This document shows, piece by piece, positions 18,764 through 26,248 of a stretch of DNA of 64,000 nucleotides; position 1 is the stretch's first letter; every line of letters starts with the position of its first letter. The translations under genes were made by a program, and so were the position numbers. The notes beneath the pieces were generated by a model. It did no database searches and was not told the DNA's origin. It saw nothing but the letters and a program-made list of their open reading frames with translations. This DNA is from Desulfitibacter alkalitolerans DSM 16504 (GTDB lineage Bacteria; Bacillota; DSM-16504; Desulfitibacterales; Desulfitibacteraceae): assembly GCF_000620305.1 (NCBI RefSeq), contig NZ_KK211101.1:124001-188000 (forward strand). The letters are read 5' to 3'.

Positions 18764-20016
18764 TTCAGTTTCCCCTTATTCATTAATTTCCTGGTCACGG
18801 CAGCCAGAAAGCCTGTGGATTTCTTGTTTTTTGATAATCTATGTTTAACCTTTGTTTCTTTTTGAAAGTAAGTAGTTTTATCTGCGGTTTTTCGTAAATC
18901 ATTTATCATGCTTTCTTTTTCCTTGTCCTTTTCTAGTTTGTTAACCAATTCTTCTCCTACATGGCTAGTCTGGGTTCCGCCAACAAGGTTTTTATGAACT
19001 CTCCCCTTGACAATGCTAAACAACAAGTGCCCACCTATTCCCACAAGGGCAGCTCCACCTGCAAGCAGCCCAAAGGTCTTTATGTTTACAGCAGTGCCGG
19101 GTACATTGATATTGGGCAGATGGACAAAGAAGGGAGACATCTGGTCAGGAAAGCCTGGACTTACACACCCAATACAAGGCGTGTTAGCTTCAACTGGCCA
19201 GCTGTTATGGGTGCTTATCCACTGTCTGGTTGGGCAGTCTGAAAAGGTAACAGGTCCCTTGCAGCCTATTAAAAAAGTGCATCCGACATCGCCTGGATGC
19301 TTTGCAAAATTACCATTGTTAAAGTGGTTTCTTCTAGGGCAGTGATCATGTATGAGTTTTCCATAAAAATCCTTGGGTCTGTTATCTGCATCCAGGTCTG
19401 GCATGCCATAAAGCAATAAGTGTGTTAAAGTTCCAACCAGCCAATCAGGATGAATCGGACAGCCAGGTACATTTATAACCTGTTCTTTAACAACCTTGTG
19501 AAGTGGTTGGGAGTTGCTGGGATTGGGATTAGCTGCAAAGGGCCCCCCAAAAGCCGCACATGTTCCTGCAGCAATGACATACTTTGCCTTTGTTGAAAAA
19601 TAACTTGCAGCCTCCAATTGAGTAAGGGGTGTGCCATCTAGTTTGTTGCCTATAACCCCATATTTTCCTTGAGCCTTAGTGGCAATGGTGCCTTCTGCAA
19701 TTAAGATGTATTCCCCAGGGAATCTTTCCGGTATTTCATATAGTGTTTTAATGGCTGTATATCCTTCAGCCACCATCAGTTGATTGCTGAATCTAAGGTC
19801 AATCATTTCATTAATAATCTTCAACAAGCCAGGATCCATTGTATTTAGGAAGGAAAGAAAGTTGCCTGTACACGTATTTAATTCCAGCCAAATGACAGGT
19901 GGTCGTTTACCAAGATATTCCACAGCTTTAGATAAATGCGGCATTAAAAGCTGTGGAAAGGCTGCAGTAGCAAATCCTGCTGCACATAATTTTACAAATT
20001 CCCGTCTTGTAAGCAT
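18760..20016 (-). CDS. Ni-Fe hydrogenase small subunit, Tat-exported, proximal CxxN
   Basis: The Fe-S subunit (418 aa). A Tat signal 'TRREFVKLCAAGFATAAF' opens it. Cluster ligands seen are 'GTCAAFGG', 'GCPIHP', 'HDHCPRRNHF', 'GCTFLIGCKGP', 'FSDCPTRQW' and 'TPCIGCVSP'. The usual proximal CTGC motif reads C49-T-G-N52, so one proximal ligand is Asn rather than Cys. A C-terminal membrane helix (about 312-340) anchors the complex to the cytochrome b; it is followed by an unusual basic tail of about 70 residues ('KETKVKHRLSKNKKSTGF'). It heads the operon and is divergent from the RdhC-like gene. Confidence 0.94.
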   Translation of the reverse strand: MLTRREFVKLCAAGFATAAFPQLLMPHLSKAVEYLGKRPPVIWLELNTCTGNFLSFLNTMDPGLLKIINEMIDLRFSNQLMVAEGYTAIKTLYEIPERFPGEYILIAEGTIATKAQGKYGVIGNKLDGTPLTQLEAASYFSTKAKYVIAAGTCAAFGGPFAANPNPSNSQPLHKVVKEQVINVPGCPIHPDWLVGTLTHLLLYGMPDLDADNRPKDFYGKLIHDHCPRRNHFNNGNFAKHPGDVGCTFLIGCKGPVTFSDCPTRQWISTHNSWPVEANTPCIGCVSPGFPDQMSPFFVHLPNINVPGTAVNIKTFGLLAGGAALVGIGGHLLFSIVKGRVHKNLVGGTQTSHVGEELVNKLEKDKEKESMINDLRKTADKTTYFQKETKVKHRLSKNKKSTGFLAAVTRKLMNKGKLK

Positions 20017-20186
20017 TAGCTCCCTCCACCAAATACTTTATTGTATTTAGTGTGGCTAAAAAATCTGGAAATTATTAAGCATTTAGAAGCTAAAAATAAT
20101 TTTATATTTTTTTTATTAGTATCTTGAAAACCAATGCATTAACATATAATTAGGCTGGTCAACAATTAAAGGGGATGCATTTAATA

Positions 20187-21392
20187 GTGGAACGAAAACG
20201 CCGAAACAAGATTTCTATTTCTACCTATATAAGAAACATTGCCATAGTATCATTATTAATAGCTTTAATTTATAGTTATGGATTTATAAGAAATAAGGTT
20301 GAATTAGACCTGTATAAGCATTTTCCTGATTTTGAAAACATTGAACTCCTTAGCAGTAATCCGCTAATATTTGAAGCATACAGCAGTGAAAGCGGTATTA
20401 TAGAGTATATTACAATAGCTGAGGCTGATGGGTATGGCGGCCCCCTTTTTCTAGCTGTTTTAATAAATCAGGATGGAATAATCAAGGAAATAGTCCTACT
20501 TGATCATAAAGAAGATCTATCATTCCTGCTAAAAATAGAGGGTCAAGGTTTTTTTGAAAGGTTTAAAAATAACGGAATAACTGATGTTTTGGGCAATCAA
20601 CATAATGTTGATGCTGTAAGTGGGGCAACTGTGTCCTCTGATGCGATAGCAAAAGCAGTTATTCTTGGTAGTTATAATGTCGGCAAAACTGTTCTTGATC
20701 TAGACTTAAAATTAAAACAAAAAGTTTGGAGCTTTGGCATAAATGAAATAATTCTTATTTTGCTGTATTGTCTGGTATTGGTTAGTATATATAAGTCTTC
20801 AAGAAAACTTCAATACCTTGCTCTGTTAATAGGCGGTTTATTCCTGGGTTTTTACCTTAATTCTGCAATATCAATAGCAAATTTTGCTTCATTATTCTTG
20901 GGGTATACTCCTCCCATCAAAGAAAGAACTTTTTGGTGGTTATTAATAGTTGGGACACTAGGGTTAACCTTGTTATTAGGGAAAAATATATACTGCCATG
21001 GGATGTGCCCCTTCAGGACAGTACAGGAAGTACTAGCAAAAGTAGGTGGGGGGTATATAAAAGCAGACAATAAAAACTTACGTTATATTAGGCCAATTAA
21101 ATATATACTAACATGGATTGCATTAATGATAGCCTTTTTGGCAGCCAATCCTGCTCTTGTAAACTATGAGCCTTTTCCAACCATGTTTGGGCTCCAGGGA
21201 GTAGGAATGCAGTGGTTTATTCTGCCCATTGTTGTTTTTGCTTCAATGTTTATTTTTAGGTTCTGGTGTCGCTTTTTTTGTCCAGTTGGTGTGCTGCTGG
21301 ATATTGCCTCAAAGGTAAGAGGTGCCATTAGGGATATAATAGGAGGAGAAAACCCTTGGAAGAAAAGAGACTTAAAGCAGGAGAAATCATAG
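20187..21392 (+). CDS. rdhC: RdhC/NosR-type membrane FMN-binding polyferredoxin
   Basis: An integral membrane flavoprotein of about 401 residues. After an N-terminal membrane helix comes an extracytoplasmic FMN-binding domain whose 'VSGATVSSDAI' carries the Thr (near residue 148) that takes covalent FMN. Five or so helices follow, with two CxxxCP motifs, 'CHGMCPFRTVQE' and 'CRFFCPVGVLLD', but no full ferredoxin domain. That is the RdhC/PceC pattern; NosR, NirI and RnfG relatives are alternatives. RdhC proteins are proposed to link quinol to RdhA or to aid its maturation. GTG at 20187 is preferred, as ATG at 20175 abuts the AAAGGGG site. Confidence 0.85.
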   Translation: MERKRRNKISISTYIRNIAIVSLLIALIYSYGFIRNKVELDLYKHFPDFENIELLSSNPLIFEAYSSESGIIEYITIAEADGYGGPLFLAVLINQDGIIKEIVLLDHKEDLSFLLKIEGQGFFERFKNNGITDVLGNQHNVDAVSGATVSSDAIAKAVILGSYNVGKTVLDLDLKLKQKVWSFGINEIILILLYCLVLVSIYKSSRKLQYLALLIGGLFLGFYLNSAISIANFASLFLGYTPPIKERTFWWLLIVGTLGLTLLLGKNIYCHGMCPFRTVQEVLAKVGGGYIKADNKNLRYIRPIKYILTWIALMIAFLAANPALVNYEPFPTMFGLQGVGMQWFILPIVVFASMFIFRFWCRFFCPVGVLLDIASKVRGAIRDIIGGENPWKKRDLKQEKS

Positions 21393-21466
21393 TTTATGTA
21401 GTAATAATAATTGTAACAGGGCTAATTCTGGTATTTTTTTATCAAGGAATAATCAGTTTTTATTAA
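21356..21466 (+). CDS. Candidate 36-aa single-TM microprotein
   Basis: A TTG frame overlapping the end of rdhC in another frame, 9 bases after AGGAGG at 21341. The product begins 'MEEKRLKAGEIIVYVV' and is one hydrophobic helix ending 'FFYQGIISFY'. The Shine-Dalgarno motif, the charged-then-hydrophobic layout and the overlap suggest a coupled small membrane subunit. No family is recognised, and codon evidence over 36 codons is thin. Confidence 0.5.
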   Translation: MEEKRLKAGEIIVYVVIIIVTGLILVFFYQGIISFY

Positions 21467-21553
21467 ATAGAATTAATAGTAATTCTGCCGTAACGGATGA
21501 AACTGCACATTTGACATTCATCTTGGTAAAGAAATAATTAAAAAGAACTGAAA

Positions 21554-21718
21554 TTGATAAGGATAATAATAAGGGTTTTTGAGTTACCACTAAATGAGGA
21601 AGTAAATGCTGTAATTTATTATATTTGCTCACATGCAGGATGGATAAGTGAAAAGGGAGATATAAAGGGAGATATTATAATTTGCTTGCCTAATAAACTG
21701 ATTATTCGTTTAAACTAA
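21554..21718 (+). CDS. Candidate 54-aa small protein ahead of tatA
   Basis: A TTG-initiated frame: '[20 protein letters not shown]' then '[20 protein letters not shown]' and a basic end. The alternation of strands and a Gly/Asp turn looks protein-like and it fills the space up to tatA. The ribosome site (AAAGAACTG) is weak and there is no recognised family, so the start and even the coding status are uncertain. Confidence 0.4.
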   Translation: MIRIIIRVFELPLNEEVNAVIYYICSHAGWISEKGDIKGDIIICLPNKLIIRLN

Positions 21719-21741
21719 AATTAAACCAAGGAGGTATTTAT

Positions 21742-21945
21742 ATGTTTGGAATACTGCCAACAATTGGGCCCATGGAGATTATTCTTATACTGATTATTGT
21801 CTTAATAATCTTTGGTCCTGGAAAACTTCCACAAGTAGGCAAATCTCTTGGTAAGGCCATTAGAGATTTTAGAGGATCGGTAAAAGAAGTGGAAGATGTT
21901 GTTAAGCTAGATGATGATAAGGAAGATAAAAAGGAGAAAAGCTAG
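21742..21945 (+). CDS. tatA: Sec-independent translocase protein TatA
   Basis: A 67-residue protein with the short TM helix '[20 protein letters not shown]' that includes the FGPGKLP hinge, then the amphipathic helix '[18 protein letters not shown]' and an acidic/basic tail. TatA forms the pore for folded Tat substrates. Its place directly before an RdhA gene with a twin-arginine signal suggests dedicated export capacity for RdhA (and perhaps the hydrogenase). No tatC is in the window. AAGGAGGTATTTAT precedes ATG. Confidence 0.96.
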   Translation: MFGILPTIGPMEIILILIIVLIIFGPGKLPQVGKSLGKAIRDFRGSVKEVEDVVKLDDDKEDKKEKS

Positions 21946-21968
21946 GCTTAATTTAAAATGTAAAAGAG

Positions 21969-22003
21969 AAACCATTGTCTATTAAGGATAATGGTTTTTT
22001 ATA
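21969..22003 (+). terminator. Rho-independent terminator after tatA
   Basis: AAACCATTGTC pairs with GGATAATGGTTT (one G-T) over a short loop and runs into TTTTTTATATAATTTTTA. It implies that rdhA at 22118 has its own promoter in the AT-rich sequence that follows. Confidence 0.85.
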
Positions 22004-22117
22004 TAATTTTTATCTTTTTAAAAACTTATTTATGCTATTTTAATACTTAATTTGATACCCTGTTCATGCAAGATATTTTACAAATTGTTAGAAAGTAATC
22101 TTAAGGGGAGGGTTAAT

Positions 22118-23500
22118 ATGTCTAAAGAAAAAAAAGAGATCTCACAAGAAGCTAGTCCAAGTATTGGTATCAGCAGAAGGGATCTTTTTAAAGGGACTGC
22201 TGTAGTGGGTGCGGGAACAGCCCTAACTATGGCAACTGCAAAGACAGTAGAGGCTTCAAGTAATGCAAAGCCTGTGGAAGCAAGAAAGAACTGGTATGTA
22301 AAAACAGTAAGTCAAATTACCACTCCATATGATCTTTCCAAAACCAAGAGATTTGATGAAAGAAATGGTTCAGTGAGGGGGCCGGGTTATCGCAACTATG
22401 TGGGTGATGCTAAGGAAAATGAAAGGGCTGAAGCTGCAAAGGAGTTAAGAGATAGGGGAATAAGAGAGGAAATCCCCGGCTGGACTCTTTTAGATCAAGC
22501 CCTGGCAAGTGCCTCGGGAATGAGTTCTTTTGCCAATTCAACTTTCCTACAATGGACACCTGTTCAAGCTACTACACCCCAGGAAAGAGGCTATGACCCA
22601 TATAATGTTGCACCAGAGATTGCCGCCAAGCATCTTAAGCATGCAGCCAGAGCCCTTGGGGCTGCAAAGGTGGGAATAACAGCCTTGCGCAAGGAATGGA
22701 CCTATAGTGTTGGTGGAGATGGACGCAGAATAGAATTTGAAAATGTAAATGAGCCTTATGAAACTGAAGAAAAAAGGGTAATCCCTGAAAAGGTAAAAAA
22801 CATGATTGTTTTACTAATACCACAGCCAGTAGATGCCATATACCTGCACCAAACTGCAATAGGTGGAAGCTATACAGGCAATATTGCATATCGACTTGGG
22901 GCCTGGACCATTGGAGCACTGGCCGAGTTTATCCGCTGGCTGGGTTATACAGCAATTCCATGCCAAAACAATACTTTTATTACAGTACCGCACGCCATTG
23001 AAGCAGGCATGGGGGAGTTGGGCAGACATAATAGAATGGTCTGTCCTGATTACAGTTTAAATAATAGATTATTCCCAATAGCAACGGATATGCCTTTAGC
23101 CCATGACAAGCCAATTGATTTTGGATTGATTGATTTTTGCAAAACCTGTATGAAATGTGCTGAGCACTGTCCGGCTAAAGCAATTAGTTTTGAAAGGGAA
23201 CCTACATGGGAAACTAAGGGGCCATGGAATAATCCCGGACATAAAGCATGGTTTGATGATGCAGTTAAATGCAGATGGAATATGACTATAGAAAGCTGTG
23301 CTAACTGCCAGGCATCCTGCACTTACACCAAGAAAAATGATACGGTAATCCATGCTGCTATTAAAGGGACAATAGCAAACACAAGGGCATTAAACGGGAT
23401 GTTTGTTAGGTTTGATGATATGTTTGGATATGGATTTGCCAAGGATCCAAAGAAATGGTGGGATATTGACCTGCCTAGATTTGGACATTACGAATTATAA
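22118..23500 (+). CDS. rdhA: Reductive dehalogenase-family protein, Tat-exported
   Basis: A 460-residue RdhA homologue. The Tat signal 'SRRDLFKGTAVVGAGTAL' is near residue 25. The cobalamin-binding core is followed by two ferredoxin-type clusters: 'CKTCMKCAEHCPAKAISF' (about residue 341) and a second with C-x8-C-x2-C-x3-C ('CRWNMTIESCANCQASC'). Family members reductively remove halogen from organohalides on the outer membrane face, using corrinoid and two 4Fe-4S clusters. Substrate cannot be read from sequence and non-halogen substrates are possible. GGGGAGGGTTAAT precedes ATG; an upstream in-frame ATG lacks a site. rdhB follows. Confidence 0.9.
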   Translation: MSKEKKEISQEASPSIGISRRDLFKGTAVVGAGTALTMATAKTVEASSNAKPVEARKNWYVKTVSQITTPYDLSKTKRFDERNGSVRGPGYRNYVGDAKENERAEAAKELRDRGIREEIPGWTLLDQALASASGMSSFANSTFLQWTPVQATTPQERGYDPYNVAPEIAAKHLKHAARALGAAKVGITALRKEWTYSVGGDGRRIEFENVNEPYETEEKRVIPEKVKNMIVLLIPQPVDAIYLHQTAIGGSYTGNIAYRLGAWTIGALAEFIRWLGYTAIPCQNNTFITVPHAIEAGMGELGRHNRMVCPDYSLNNRLFPIATDMPLAHDKPIDFGLIDFCKTCMKCAEHCPAKAISFEREPTWETKGPWNNPGHKAWFDDAVKCRWNMTIESCANCQASCTYTKKNDTVIHAAIKGTIANTRALNGMFVRFDDMFGYGFAKDPKKWWDIDLPRFGHYEL

Positions 23501-23527
23501 AATATATCTAAAAATGGAGGTGCTAGG

Positions 23528-23860
23528 ATGGCTTTTATATGGTGGATGCTCCTTGGGCTGGCTATGGGGATTGGAGGTGTAAGGCTTTTTTCCTGGACAA
23601 AGGAAAAACAATACAAGATGAAATGGTATGAGATAGTACTTATTGCTTTGGGAGTATTGTTAATTGTATTTAACATTGAGGTTTATGTTGGTTCAATTGC
23701 TGAATTAGAAAGGCAGGCAGCAACAATGTCGCTGGTATTTATGGGATTGCCAGGGCTAATACTAATAGGTGCAGCAATTGGTTCCATTAATAGAAATCTA
23801 AAAAAACCAAAAATTAAACCAGAGATTAAACCAGAGATTAAAGAAGAAGTCCAGGCATAA
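23528..23860 (+). CDS. rdhB: RdhB-like membrane anchor
   Basis: A 110-residue protein with three hydrophobic helices ('WWMLLGLAMGIGGVRLF', 'YEIVLIALGVLLIVFNI', 'LVFMGLPGLILIGAAIG') and the loop 'WTKEKQYKMKWYE', the usual RdhB layout. It would anchor RdhA to the outer face of the membrane. The C terminus ends in a short in-frame repeat of KPEIK units, encoded by a 12-bp tandem repeat at about 23813-23836. It starts 27 bp after rdhA behind ATGGAGGTGCTAGG. Confidence 0.88.
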   Translation: MAFIWWMLLGLAMGIGGVRLFSWTKEKQYKMKWYEIVLIALGVLLIVFNIEVYVGSIAELERQAATMSLVFMGLPGLILIGAAIGSINRNLKKPKIKPEIKPEIKEEVQA

Positions 23861-23888
23861 AAATACCATATACTTTACTTGTGCTTTT

Positions 23889-23915
23889 AAGCCCGGCTTT
23901 CTACCGGGCTTTTAA
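23889..23915 (+). terminator. Rho-independent terminator after rdhB
   Basis: AAGCCCGG and CCGGGCTT form an 8-bp GC-rich stem with a CTTTCTA loop, followed by TTTAACTT. It closes the rdhAB transcript. Confidence 0.88.
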
Positions 23916-24000
23916 CTTAAATTGTCAATCAAACATTTAGATAAAATGGAGGACTTCCCATTGCTTTGGTGTATTATTATAAGCATAGGAGTGAACCCAT

Positions 24001-25560
24001 ATGGAAAAGCAAAAGGATAAATTAATAAACCAAATACACCTGGAAGTTCTCTATGAGTTTTCAAATATTATTACTATTTCGCCCAGCTGTACATGTATTC
24101 TAGAGGATCTTTTAGAAATGATAATAAATGGCTATCAAGGAGAAGATGCAGCAGTATTTATTAAGGGTAGAGACAAACATCTTAAGCCATTAGCCAATAT
24201 TAATGGCTTGTTAGATATGCGATTCCCATATGGGTTGTTTTCTAATGTATTTGCAGGCGAAACCAGTATATATGATGCTGCTTGTCTCAAGGAGTATATT
24301 TCTCTAAAAGACTTAGCTAATCATACTTTAATAACAGTACCTTTAAGGATTTCCCATGAGGTTGTAGGGATCTTTCTTCTGCTGAGAAAAGGCAACAAAG
24401 CTTTGCCTAAAAGCCAAATGACTTTACTTGAAATCATGGCTAATGAAATTTCTTTGGCTCTAGGGATGGAAATAGCCAAGAAAACAATAGACGATCTTAA
24501 AGACTGCGGTGTATCTGTTTTGGAAAGTCTGGCAGAAGGAGTGATCATAGAAAATGCTGAACAAATTATTTTTTGTAGTCAAAGGGCTGTAGAATTGTTA
24601 GATTTAAAGCATCCAATACAAACTTATAATAATTTGGAAGAACATTTGTTTAATATTAGTAAAGAACCTGTCAAAACACAAATCTATCTAGAGACTGGCA
24701 AATCCATAAATAATGATTTTTATTCATATGAGATTGAAACTAAATCTGGCAAGTACTTAAAAATTAGCAGATTTATTATTAAAGGCAGAAATCATAATAT
24801 TCCAAGTTATGGGTATCTGTTTAATGATATTACCAGAGATAAGGAAATGGATAGATTTAAAAATGATCTCATAGCAATGGTTAGCCATGAACTGCGAACT
24901 CCCCTGACCACTATAAAAGGGATCTCTGGAACTTTATTAAGGAAGGATGTAACCTGGGATGAGGATGCTAAAACTTCTTTTTTGATGGATATTTCTGACG
25001 AATGCACTCGTTTAAATAACTTCATTCAGAAACTTTTAGACATATCAAAAATTGACGCTTCAGCTCTTAAGCTGCACAAGGGCTTAATTACAGTTGATAA
25101 GCTTATTTCCAAAATAGAAAATTTTATTAAGATCTACTATAGACAGATACCAGAATCTAATTTCATAATTGAAAATTATATTAGTGATATTTTAGAAATT
25201 GATGAAGAAAGAATAACGCAGGTTTTCATGAATATCATAGAAAATTCAATTAAATACGGCAGGAAGAATGTTAAAATTAATATTAAAGTAGATTACTATG
25301 ATGAAAAAGCCATATTATTTCTAATAATGGATAATGGCCCGGGTATTAAATCAAGTGATCTGAATAAGGTTTTTGATAAGTTCTATAGATGTTCTAAAGA
25401 TTCATCTCTTAAAGGAACAGGATTGGGTTTAGCCATCTGCAAAGGATTCATAGAAGCCCACGGGGGCAGTATATGGGCTAAGAGTAACGGCAATAAAGGA
25501 ACCAGTATATATTTCACCCTTCCAATAAACACCCAATCCAAGGAAGGTGATTGCAAATGA
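24001..25560 (+). CDS. Cytosolic sensor histidine kinase (GAF-PAS-HisKA-HATPase)
   Basis: A 519-residue kinase without membrane helices. Residues about 20-165 form a GAF-like domain with Cys pairs near its start ('SPSCTCILEDLLEM'), followed by a PAS-like segment. The phospho-acceptor His296 is in 'MVSHELRTPLTTIKG'; the ATPase has 'NIIENSIKYG', 'DNGPGI' and 'KGTGLGLAICKGFIEAHGG'. Ligand is unknown; position between two rdhA-type genes suggests it senses a halogenated or redox-active compound inside the cell. ATGA overlap couples it to the response regulator. Confidence 0.9.
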   Translation: MEKQKDKLINQIHLEVLYEFSNIITISPSCTCILEDLLEMIINGYQGEDAAVFIKGRDKHLKPLANINGLLDMRFPYGLFSNVFAGETSIYDAACLKEYISLKDLANHTLITVPLRISHEVVGIFLLLRKGNKALPKSQMTLLEIMANEISLALGMEIAKKTIDDLKDCGVSVLESLAEGVIIENAEQIIFCSQRAVELLDLKHPIQTYNNLEEHLFNISKEPVKTQIYLETGKSINNDFYSYEIETKSGKYLKISRFIIKGRNHNIPSYGYLFNDITRDKEMDRFKNDLIAMVSHELRTPLTTIKGISGTLLRKDVTWDEDAKTSFLMDISDECTRLNNFIQKLLDISKIDASALKLHKGLITVDKLISKIENFIKIYYRQIPESNFIIENYISDILEIDEERITQVFMNIIENSIKYGRKNVKINIKVDYYDEKAILFLIMDNGPGIKSSDLNKVFDKFYRCSKDSSLKGTGLGLAICKGFIEAHGGSIWAKSNGNKGTSIYFTLPINTQSKEGDCK

Positions 25561-26240
25561 AAAACAAAATATTAGTTGTTGAAGATGAAGAAAAAATACT
25601 ACGCTTTATAAAAGCTAACCTGGTTGCCAGTGGGTACAAAGTATATGTGGCCAAAGACGGCCAAAGTGCCCTGGACCTATATGAAAAATATCTTCCTGAA
25701 ATTATCTTGCTGGATGTGAAGCTGCCCAAGCTAGATGGCTTTGAGGTTTTAAGAAGGATAAGGGGGTTTTCAGATGTACCAGTAATCCTGGTTACAGTTA
25801 AGGATAGTTCTATTGATATAGTACAGGGACTTGAATTAGGAGCCGATGACTACATTACCAAGCCCTTTGAAATAAACGAACTCCTTGCAAGGGTAAAAGC
25901 AGTACTTCGCAGAATAAAGGATGAAGATATTTTACTGGAAAATGAAATTGTTGTTGGAGATTTAACTGTTAATTTTTTAAGACATGAGGTCTTTGTCAAG
26001 AGAGAAGAAGTTAAGCTAACTTTTACTGAATTTAAACTTCTAGGTGAACTTGTAAAAAATAAAGGTTGCGTTTTAACTCATGAGGTACTCTTGACAAAGG
26101 TATGGGGCCATGAATATAGGGATGAAACCCATTATCTAAGGGTATGTGTGGCTAAACTCCGACAAAAGCTGGGATTGACAGAAGGGATACCTGGCTGGAT
26201 ACATACTATTCCAACTGTTGGTTATAAATTATTAGAATAG
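25557..26240 (+). CDS. OmpR/KdpE-type response regulator
   Basis: A 227-residue regulator: receiver domain with acidic pocket 'VVEDEE', phosphorylated D53 ('IILLDVKLPKLDGFE') and conserved Lys in 'VTVKDSS', then a winged-helix DNA-binding domain ('LTFTEFKLLGELVKNKG', 'YLRVCVAKLRQKLG', 'TVGYKLL'). The ATG at 25557 overlaps the kinase stop (ATGA) and has AAGGTGATTGCAA upstream. It is the likely transcription activator for the neighbouring reductase genes; many characterised rdh clusters use CRP/FNR-type CprK instead. Confidence 0.94.
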   Translation: MKNKILVVEDEEKILRFIKANLVASGYKVYVAKDGQSALDLYEKYLPEIILLDVKLPKLDGFEVLRRIRGFSDVPVILVTVKDSSIDIVQGLELGADDYITKPFEINELLARVKAVLRRIKDEDILLENEIVVGDLTVNFLRHEVFVKREEVKLTFTEFKLLGELVKNKGCVLTHEVLLTKVWGHEYRDETHYLRVCVAKLRQKLGLTEGIPGWIHTIPTVGYKLLE

Positions 26241-26248
26241 CAGTATTA

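Noticed and set aside
22030-22060. Possible CprK dehalobox (TTAAT-N4-ATTAA) ahead of rdhA
   Set aside because: Only TTAATACTTAAT is present, not the required spaced inverted repeat; a two-component system is adjacent instead.
23813-23836. Tandem 12-bp repeat near the 3' end of rdhB as a possible regulatory repeat
   Set aside because: It is in frame and simply encodes the repeated KPEIK tail; kept as a note in the rdhB entry.
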